Shown here piece by piece: positions 7,748 through 13,588 of a DNA stretch of 18,661 nt (within the stretch, counting starts at the first letter, position 1; each line of letters starts with the position of its first letter). Under the pieces are notes generated by a model. That model was given only the letters and a program-made list of their open reading frames with translations, did no database searches and was not told the origin of the DNA. The position numbers and the translations under genes are program-made. The stretch is from JBBSEZ01 sp038239195 (lineage in GTDB: Bacteria > Planctomycetota > Planctomycetia > Gemmatales > Gemmataceae), in assembly GCA_038239195.1 (NCBI GenBank), contig JBBSEZ010000174.1, positions 1-18,661 of the forward strand. Direction: 5' to 3'.

Positions 7748-8293
7748 TTATTCCGGCGCGACAACTTCGAGCAGTTCCAGTGCCGGCCGCCCGTCGCAGT
7801 GGATCAGCGCCAGCCGCCCGTACAGCGGCCTCGGCTCGCTCAGCCCGAACCACGCCATCTGCTTCGGCCCCGGGTCGATGCGCAGATACGCCTTCGGCTC
7901 GATCCGCCGCAGCACGTCGTGCCGGATCAGGATGCGCCCAATCGGCGTTTGCCCCGCCACGATCTCGTCGCGCACCTCCGGGCTCACCTGCCGCAGGTCG
8001 ATGCGCACGATGCCGAACTGAACGATCCGCCCACTGCCCTGCAAGACGAGTAGGATCTTGCGCGCGTACGAATCGCCGTTGTGGCGTCGCGCCAGGATGC
8101 GCACGTCCACGGGCTCGCCGTGGAACGCCTCGACCGTGACGGTCATGTGGTGTTCGTGGACGAGCAGGCCGCGGTACGGCTCGGGCACCCGTTCGCCCGG
8201 CACGAGCTCGTAGGCGGGCAGGTCGTCGGCCGGCGGGAACTGCGCGAAGAGCGTTTCCAGGTCGGGCCCGGCAGGCTCAACGGGGACATTCAT
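7748..8293 (-). CDS. Chorismate-lyase-like protein (UbiC/DUF98 type)
   Basis: This 181-residue protein resembles the Rv2949c-like (DUF98) branch of chorismate pyruvate-lyases, which make 4-hydroxybenzoate from chorismate. Supporting segments are LLVHEHHMTVTVE (about 43-55), PVDVRILARR with Arg65, DSYARKILLV (about 74-83), TPIGRILIRHDV (about 116-127) and a C-terminal LELLEVV carrying Glu173/Glu176, where the family has its catalytic Arg and Glu. No membrane segment is seen. Its ATG overlaps the stop of the DUF116-prenyl synthase gene (ATGA at 8290-8293), so the two are very likely made together. That pairing fits synthesis of a prenylated aromatic compound, but this is inference. A UTRA-like ligand-binding protein of the same fold is the alternative. 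Confidence 0.68.
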   Translation of the reverse strand: MNVPVEPAGPDLETLFAQFPPADDLPAYELVPGERVPEPYRGLLVHEHHMTVTVEAFHGEPVDVRILARRHNGDSYARKILLVLQGSGRIVQFGIVRIDLRQVSPEVRDEIVAGQTPIGRILIRHDVLRRIEPKAYLRIDPGPKQMAWFGLSEPRPLYGRLALIHCDGRPALELLEVVAPE

Positions 8294-10089
8294 CGGGGGG
8301 CCACCAGCGGGAGCAACGAGAGCATCGGGATCGGGGCCGGCTCCGGTGGCGGCGCGATTTCGCGTTCGAGGACGCTATCGACCAGGTAGTAGAGCAATTC
8401 GCGCAGCTCGGTCGGCTGCACCTCGTCCGCGACGGCCTCGGCGCGGGCGCGATACTTCTCGACGAGCTTCTCCGCCTTGAGGAACACGCCCGCCCGCGCG
8501 AACAGGCTGCGCACGCGGGCGACGACCTCCTCCTTGCTCAGCGACGGCTTGCCCTCCAGCAGCGCCAGCAACTCCGCGCGCTCGGCGGGGGCGCTGCCTT
8601 CCAGCGCGAGGGCGAGCAGCAGGGTGGGGCGGGCGGCCAGCACGTCCTGGCCGGCGATCAGCTTGTTATCGTTGTCGCCGTCCCAGTCCTTGAGGTCGTT
8701 CAAGATCTGGAAGGCGACGCCGAGGTGTTTGCTGAGCTCGCCGACCATCTTCTCGTAGGCGTCGGCGGGCCCCGCCAGGCGCAGCCCCGCGTAGAGGGCC
8801 GCCTCGAAGGCCGGCGCCGTCTTGAGCGCGTAGATCTTGAGCGCGTCGAGCGCCGTCAGGCTCTTGTCCTTGGCGTCGCGCCACAGCAACTCGGCGCCCT
8901 GGCCTTCGGAGAGCTTCAGGTGCGCCTCGGACAGCCGATTGAGGACGTCGGCGGCGCAGTCGCCGCCGAGCTCCTTGCGCTCCCGGCCCACGAGCCGGTA
9001 GCCGAGGCCGAGCAGGTAGTCGCCGACGTTGATGGCGACGCCGACGCCGTACTGGCGGTGCAGCGTCTCCCGGCCGTAGCGGAAGGTGTCGTCGTCCTCG
9101 ATGTCGTCGTGGACCAGCGAGGCCTTGTGGAACGCCTCGATGGCCAGGGCCGTGCGCCGCACCGAGTCGGGCAGGACCAGGCCCTCCGCCGACAGGGTGC
9201 CGGCCCCGCCCTTGAGCGCATCGTAAGCGGCCAGGGTGATGAACGGCCGCGAGCGCTTGCCGCCCTGGGCGAGCCAGTCGTAGGCGATGTTCTCGTGCTG
9301 GGCCAATGGGCCCGCCTTGTCCGTCCCACTCGACCGCGCCCGCGGCGCCAGCCGGCTCAGTTCCGGCTCCTCGCAGACCTGGTGGGCGGCGCGCATCAGG
9401 TGGACGTAGGACTTTGTCTTGACCGCGGGCGGCGGGGTGTGCAGGTCGATCAGCTCCGACACCCAGTCGTCATCGACCGAGGTGCTGCGGCAGTTGCTGG
9501 AGAGCAGGGGGGCCGCGACGCAGGGGACGCCGGCGAGGAGGATCTTGTCGATGGCCTTTTCGAGGACGTTGAGGCAGGCGACGCCGACGATGGCATCGAC
9601 GTGGCCGCTGACGATGATCTTGAGGACAATGGGGGTGCCTTCGGAAACGAGCACCTTGTAGCCGAGGTCTTCCGCTTTCGTCTTGAAGTCGGCGACGGAG
9701 CAGGCGCCGCACTTGCGGCAGTCGAGGCCGAACTCGTCGTAGTCGGCGGGGCAGCCCTCGGCGTGCTTGAGGCAGTGCGGCAGCAGCAGCAGGCGGCGGT
9801 GGAAGGGGATGGCCTGGACCTGCTCGCGCCAGAACTCGTTGGCGATGCAGACCATGATGAAGCCGAGGTACTGCTCGCCGAGGCCCATCTGTTGCAGGAG
9901 GTCTTCGCCGAGCTTCTGGAGGGCGGGCCGGCCGAGCGGTTTGGAGCGGTCGAGGCCGACGCCCACCTTCGCTGCCTCGATGCGAACCCGGTCGCGCACG
10001 TCGCGCGTCTCGGGGACGACCTTGAAGGCGGCGGAATTGGTGCGCTTCTCTTTTTTCTCGGCCGGAGGGGCCTCGGTAGCGGTCGCCAC
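8290..10089 (-). CDS. DUF116-polyprenyl synthase fusion protein
   Basis: A 599-residue two-domain protein. Residues about 50-215 are a DUF116 domain with Cys106, Cys113, Cys124, Cys127, Cys130 and Cys172 (pattern DCRKCGAC, then GVACLNVLEKA), probably binding a metal or Fe-S cluster. Residues about 265-560 are an all-alpha polyprenyl diphosphate synthase: GGKRSRPF, first Asp-rich motif DDIEDDD (328-334), RYGRETLH, and a second Asp-rich motif NDLKD (464-468), where family members usually have DDxxD. It should extend allylic diphosphates with isopentenyl diphosphate. A Pro-rich tail ends the protein. The start is GTG at 10087-10089 with AGAGGA 7 bases upstream. The fusion is unusual; the Asn in the second motif may alter activity. 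It heads the minus-strand run to 4835. Confidence 0.88.
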   Translation of the reverse strand: MATATEAPPAEKKEKRTNSAAFKVVPETRDVRDRVRIEAAKVGVGLDRSKPLGRPALQKLGEDLLQQMGLGEQYLGFIMVCIANEFWREQVQAIPFHRRLLLLPHCLKHAEGCPADYDEFGLDCRKCGACSVADFKTKAEDLGYKVLVSEGTPIVLKIIVSGHVDAIVGVACLNVLEKAIDKILLAGVPCVAAPLLSSNCRSTSVDDDWVSELIDLHTPPPAVKTKSYVHLMRAAHQVCEEPELSRLAPRARSSGTDKAGPLAQHENIAYDWLAQGGKRSRPFITLAAYDALKGGAGTLSAEGLVLPDSVRRTALAIEAFHKASLVHDDIEDDDTFRYGRETLHRQYGVGVAINVGDYLLGLGYRLVGRERKELGGDCAADVLNRLSEAHLKLSEGQGAELLWRDAKDKSLTALDALKIYALKTAPAFEAALYAGLRLAGPADAYEKMVGELSKHLGVAFQILNDLKDWDGDNDNKLIAGQDVLAARPTLLLALALEGSAPAERAELLALLEGKPSLSKEEVVARVRSLFARAGVFLKAEKLVEKYRARAEAVADEVQPTELRELLYYLVDSVLEREIAPPPEPAPIPMLSLLPLVAPR

Positions 10090-10409
10090 GGTCGAATCCT
10101 CTTAGGAGGGTGGACGCTCTTGGTTCAGAGTGACAACCCCACCGCAACGATCGGGTAGCGGGTTGGGCGGACGGTCGGGTGGGAGAGGGCGCGCGGACCA
10201 GCCCGACTTTTGGACGAGGCAGGGCATGCCCTTATTCAGGGTGGCAGCCCCATTCTGGCTCGGTTCGGCCCCCCGCTACTCCCATGATAGGAAGGGACGG
10301 GGAAGCGGCCACACGTTCAGCCCTCAGGGGAGGGGAGCGGGGAGACTTTTGCTGCTGTTTCGAGAGAGGAGCGTGGTAGAATGTGCGAGCGCGAACTTCG
10401 GGAGGATTT
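10090..10409. other. Divergent intergenic region (320 bases)
   Basis: This gap separates the minus-strand prenyl synthase fusion from the plus-strand DUF4365 gene. I see no gene in it. It holds an imperfect 17-base direct repeat (10125-10141 and 10236-10252, reading TCAG-GTG-CA-CCCCA, 3 mismatches), a GGGGAGGGGAGCGGGGAG tract (about 10327-10344), and a candidate promoter near 10377. It should carry start signals for both divergent units. Confidence 0.5.
10374..10382 (+). promoter_or_regulatory. Candidate extended -10 promoter
   Basis: TGGTAGAAT contains a TGn extension followed by TAGAAT, 27 bases before the preferred GTG start of the DUF4365 gene. No convincing -35 box is found at 16-18 bases; TTGCTG at 10349 is 22 bases away. 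An extended -10 element can work without a good -35. Confidence 0.35.
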
Positions 10410-10928
10410 GTGGCACGGCACGTCCCCACGGCAAGAAAGAAACGAACGCGGCAGCACGTGATCGCGGCCCAGAGCGTCAACTACGTCGAACGGTTCATCA
10501 TCGACGAAGGACACGTTGCCCAGCGCGTCGAGGAGGACTACGGCTACGACCTGTCCTTGTTTACCTTCGACGAAGAGGGGCACGCTGAGCCTGGGTTGGT
10601 GTACCTTCAACTCAAGGCGTCGGAGAAGCTGGCGCTCGCAGACACGGACTACGTCTTCGACCTGGACGTCCGAGACTATCGCTTGTGGCTGTCCGAGCCG
10701 ATGCCGGTCTTCCTGATTTTGTTTGACGCCTCCCGAAGGCGGGCGTACTGGCTCGACGTCCAGCACTACTTTCAGGAAGGCTCGCCACGTCAGCCGAAGA
10801 AGGGCGCCAAGACGGTCCGCGTCCGCGTCCCCCGGCGCCAGGCCGTCAACCGCCGGGCGGTGGCGCGGATGCGGGCTCGCAAGCAAGAGGCCCTGGATCG
10901 TGCGGAAAGAGGGGTGGACCATGTCTGA
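10410..10928 (+). CDS. DUF4365 domain protein, nuclease-like
   Basis: A 172-residue protein with a DUF4365 domain. After a basic N-terminus (about residues 1-20), the core reads RFIIDEGHVAQRVEEDYGYDLSL, then VYLQLKASEKL, then LILFDASRRRAYWLDVQHYF. The Asp of YGYDL and the Q-L-K of YLQLK fit the D...(E/Q)xK pattern of PD-(D/E)XK nucleases. The C-terminus is very basic (RVRVPRRQAVNRR), which suits nucleic-acid binding. I choose the GTG at 10410-10412 because GGAGG lies 4 bases upstream; an in-frame GTG at 10383 has no such site. The gene overlaps the next one by eight bases. DUF4365 proteins are often found in defence or accessory regions, but their activity is not settled. Confidence 0.78.
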   Translation: MARHVPTARKKRTRQHVIAAQSVNYVERFIIDEGHVAQRVEEDYGYDLSLFTFDEEGHAEPGLVYLQLKASEKLALADTDYVFDLDVRDYRLWLSEPMPVFLILFDASRRRAYWLDVQHYFQEGSPRQPKKGAKTVRVRVPRRQAVNRRAVARMRARKQEALDRAERGVDHV

Positions 10929-11166
10929 GGTGACCTACGGCCGGCTCGATGAGGCCCTGCGTGCCCTGGGCTTTTCCTCCCGCGTGGTGGAAGGAAAAGC
11001 CAGATGGTACAAGCACGAGGAAACAGGGGCGGTGATCGCTCTGCCAGAATTTTCTCTCGACGATCCCGTACTTCCGCGCCACCTGGCCGCCGTGCGGGGC
11101 ACGTTGGAGATTTACGGGATTGCCGACCCTCTTGACTTCGCGTTGCGACTCCAGAAGGCGAGTTGA
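10921..11166 (+). CDS. Small protein coupled to DUF4365 gene, HicA-like?
   Basis: An 81-residue protein beginning MSEVTYGRLDEALRALGF. I do not recognise it with certainty. The pattern of a first helix ending in LGF, a short strand with a WYKHEETGAVIALPEF segment, and a final helix after RGTLEIYGI is reminiscent of the compact HicA-type double-stranded-RNA-binding fold, but the HicA glycine-serine-His motif is not clear. Its ATG lies inside the end of the DUF4365 gene (overlap 10921-10928), which implies coupled translation and a joint function. The two could be a toxin-antitoxin or effector-accessory pair. Family and role are open. Confidence 0.65.
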   Translation: MSEVTYGRLDEALRALGFSSRVVEGKARWYKHEETGAVIALPEFSLDDPVLPRHLAAVRGTLEIYGIADPLDFALRLQKAS

Positions 11167-11236
11167 CGGATCGCCGCAGGTCGCGGCGTGCAAGGACCGC
11201 CGCTGAGGCCGAGCTCGTCGCAGTCGGAGGAAGACC

Positions 11237-11977
11237 ATGCCCGTACGTGACTGGACGCGCGTCGATGACGGGATCTTCCACGACTTTCACCTCGCCTGGA
11301 TCAGCGAGTTGCGGCGCGCCCTGAATGGCGGCTTGCTGCCACCCGATTACTACGCTCTGGCCGAGCAGATCGTCGGGGGCATCGGCCCCGACGTGCTGAC
11401 GCTCCAGGCCTCGAAGGCGAACGGCAATGGCACACCTTCCGGCGACGTAGGGAGCGCCCTGTCCGTGGCCGTCGCGCCGCCGCAGGTGCAGGTGGTGCTG
11501 CGGGCCGAGGTCGATGACTACGTCCTCCGCCGGCGCACCCTGGTGATTCGCCACCGGAGCAACCACCGCATCGTCGCCCTGATCGAGTTGCTCTCGCCGG
11601 GCAACAAGGCGAGCCGGCACGCCTTCCGCAGCTTTCTCGACAAGGTTGGCGCGGCCCTGGCGCACCGCATCCATCTGCTGCTAATCGACCTGCACCCGCC
11701 CACGCCGCGGGGCCCGCGCGGCCTGCCGTCGGCCGTGTGGGAACAGCTCACGGGAAACGTTTGGGGGCCGGTCGCGGACAAGCCGCTGTCCCTGGCGGCC
11801 TACCCGGCGGGCCCGGTAGCGACGGCGTACGTACAGCCTCTCGCGGTCGGCGACGTCCTGCCCGACATGCCGCTGTTTCTGACGGCGGAGGAGTACGTCA
11901 ACGTGCCGCTGGAGCGGACCTACCTCGGGGCATACGAGGGCGTGCCGCGCTTCTATCGGGACGTCTTGGAGGGGTGA
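11237..11977 (+). CDS. DUF4058 family protein
   Basis: A 246-residue protein of the DUF4058 family, which is common in planctomycetes and cyanobacteria and has no established function. Family hallmarks are MPVRDWTRVDDGIFHDFH at the N-terminus, LLPPDYYALAEQ (about residue 34), VIRHRSNHRIVALIELLSPGNK (about 103-124) and a C-terminal EYVNVPLERTYLGAYEGVP. The ELLSPGNK segment resembles the E-x-K end of nuclease-like folds, but this is speculative. The length is usual for the family. It lies 70 bases after the small coupled gene, in the same direction, and is followed within four bases by a strong hairpin. A ribosome-site-like CGGAGGAAG precedes the ATG. Confidence 0.85.
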   Translation: MPVRDWTRVDDGIFHDFHLAWISELRRALNGGLLPPDYYALAEQIVGGIGPDVLTLQASKANGNGTPSGDVGSALSVAVAPPQVQVVLRAEVDDYVLRRRTLVIRHRSNHRIVALIELLSPGNKASRHAFRSFLDKVGAALAHRIHLLLIDLHPPTPRGPRGLPSAVWEQLTGNVWGPVADKPLSLAAYPAGPVATAYVQPLAVGDVLPDMPLFLTAEEYVNVPLERTYLGAYEGVPRFYRDVLEG

Positions 11978-11980
11978 GAA

Positions 11981-12032
11981 CGCCGCCCTTGCTGTCGAGC
12001 CGCCGCCCGCCTCGACAGCAGCAAGGGCGGCG
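11981..12032 (+). terminator. Strong hairpin after DUF4058 gene
   Basis: Arms CGCCGCCCTTGCTGTCGAG (11981-11999) and its complement at 12011-12032 pair over 19 bases, with a three-base bulge in the right arm and an 11-base loop. It starts four bases after the DUF4058 stop. There is no T-run, so it may act as a Rho-independent-like or processing structure rather than a classical terminator. Confidence 0.5.
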
Positions 12033-12097
12033 GCTCGAAATGCTCTCGACGGGTGGAGGAGGTGGGGCTCTAATGATCGCAAGGTAGAGGCAACGCG

Positions 12098-13004
12098 ATG
12101 CCGCAGCAGGAATTCGACAAGAGCGGCAAGTGGCTGCTCCAGAACCGGGGGAAGGCCATCCTCTTCCTCGGCGGGGCGCGCCAGGTGCGTTCCTGCCGCG
12201 CGCTTCAGGCCGAAGTCGTCCAGCCGCGCCGCTTGCCGGACGGCTTGCTCGAAGTTCGTTATCAGGGCCGGGAGGGGCCGCACTACGTCCTGGTGGAGGT
12301 GGCGACCTACCCCGAGAAGCGCGTCCCGAAGCAGGTCGTCGATAACATGATGCTGGTGCTGCAAACGCGCGGCGTGCTGCCCGACGTGCTGACGCTGGTG
12401 TTGTGCCCGCGCGGCCGCTATCGCGTGCCCGAAGCTCAAACGATGCAAAGCGCCCTCGGGTGGGCCGAGGCGAGCTTCAAGTGGAAAGTGGTGGAGTTGT
12501 GGGGGCTCTCCGCCGAGGAACTGCTCGCGGCGGAGGACGTCGGGCTGGTGCCGTGGGTGCCGCTGGCCCAGTTCGAGGGGCCGCCCGAGGCGCTGCTTCG
12601 GCGCTGCCGCGAGCGGATCGACCGCGAGGGGGGCACAGCGAGAAAACTTCCTGGCGGTCACCCAGGTGCTGGCGGGACTGAAGTTTCCGCAGCCGGAGTT
12701 GCTGGCTCTTTTGGGAGGGGAACAGGCCATGATCGAGTCGCCGGTGATGAAAGAATTCGCGGAGAAGATCGGGCAGGAAATACGGGTAGCGGTCATCGTG
12801 GAGGCGCTAAAGGCCCGATTCGGGAAGGCGGCCAACCAGGTCGAGGCCCAGGTCCGCCCGTTCGTCAACGAAGAGCAACTCGTGCGACTCCACCGTTTTG
12901 CCGTGGTCTGTCCCAGCGTCGAGGCGTTTCAGGATCGCCTACAGAGTGAGCCGCCGCGCCCCGCCGATGCCGCGAAGGGCAAGCGACGCAAGCCAAAGTC
13001 GTAA
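12098..13004 (+). pseudogene. Rpn-like nuclease, frameshifted (copy 1)
   Basis: The first 177 residues (MPQQEFDKSGKWLLQ...) match Rpn/YadD-like proteins of the PD-(D/E)XK transposase-associated family: a VEVATYPEKRVPKQVVDNMM core near residue 68 and LVPWVPLAQFEGPPEALLRR near 150. At a run of six G (12628-12633) the frame breaks. The rest continues in another frame to a TAA at 13002-13004: QRENFLAVTQVLAG, then a KARFGKAANQ segment and a CPSVEAFQDRLQ tail like DUF4351. The related copy downstream has GGCGGGGG at the same place, so a two-base deletion explains the break. Repaired length is about 302 residues. A ribosome-site-like AGAGG precedes the ATG. The role of this family is unproven; Rpn proteins in Escherichia coli promote recombination. 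Confidence 0.8.
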
Positions 13005-13070
13005 AGGGCGGGCCCGCGCGTTCATCCGGGGTGCGGACCAGCGCCGCGGCCGACCCAGCGCCGCCGCGGC

Positions 13071-13568
13071 GAACTGCTCGCGGCAGAGGACGTCGGGTTG
13101 GTGCCGTGGGTGCCACTGGCCCAGTTCGAGGGGCCGCCCGAGGCGCTGCTCCAGCGGTGCCGCGAGCGGATCGACCGTGAGGCGGGGGCACAGCGAGAAA
13201 ACCTCCTGGCGGTCACCCAGGTGCTGGCGGGCCTGAAGTTTCCGCAGCCGGAGTTGCTGGCTCTTTTTGGAGGGGGGAAGGCCATGATCGAGTCGCCGTT
13301 GATTCGGGAAATCGTGGATGAGACCAAGCAGCAGACGCGACAGCAGACTTTGCAGGCCGCGATCGAGAAGTTCCTCAAGGCGCGGTTCGGAGCAGTGCCC
13401 GTGGAGGTCGCGGCGGAACTGCGACAGGTGATGAAGGCAGAGCAACTGGATCGGTTGGTCGATCTGGCGGGGGCGTGCCCCAGCGTTGAGACGTTCCGCG
13501 CAGGCTTGCAGGGCGAGTTGGCGAGCCTGGTTCCTCCGAAGAGCACACGCCGACCGAAGAAGAGGTGA
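13071..13568 (+). pseudogene. 5'-truncated Rpn-like nuclease (copy 2)
   Basis: This segment starts abruptly at GAACTGCTC (13071) and runs to a TGA at 13566-13568. It repeats the middle and C-terminal part of copy 1: ELLAAEDVGLVPWVPLAQFE, REAGAQRENLLAVTQVLAG, then a diverged KARFGAVPVEVAAEL and CPSVETFRAGL tail. About 140 N-terminal residues, including the nuclease core, are missing. The nearest possible start is GTG at 13098, inside the conserved region. DNA of 13071-13303 is near identical to 12518-12748, which implies a tandem duplication or recombination between paralogs; the downstream parts differ more. It sits in the same frame as the end of copy 1. It ends 11 bases before the convergent cyclase gene. 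Confidence 0.75.
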
Positions 13569-13573
13569 GCCGA

Positions 13574-13588
13574 GGCCCCTCAGGGGCC
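13574..13588. terminator. Short hairpin between convergent genes
   Basis: GGCCCC (13574-13579) and GGGGCC (13583-13588) flank a three-base loop TCA that is the reverse of the cyclase stop codon. It lies where two genes converge and could serve both strands. The stem is only six pairs and lacks a T-run. Confidence 0.35.

Noticed and set aside
8725..10158. Plus-strand frame of 477 codons antisense to the prenyl synthase fusion
   Set aside because: No motif and no start context; the minus-strand frame has full DUF116 and prenyl synthase signatures.
13098..13568. Copy 2 of the Rpn-like pair as an intact independent gene starting at GTG 13098
   Set aside because: The start falls within a conserved internal segment, there is no ribosome site, and the N-terminal nuclease core is missing.
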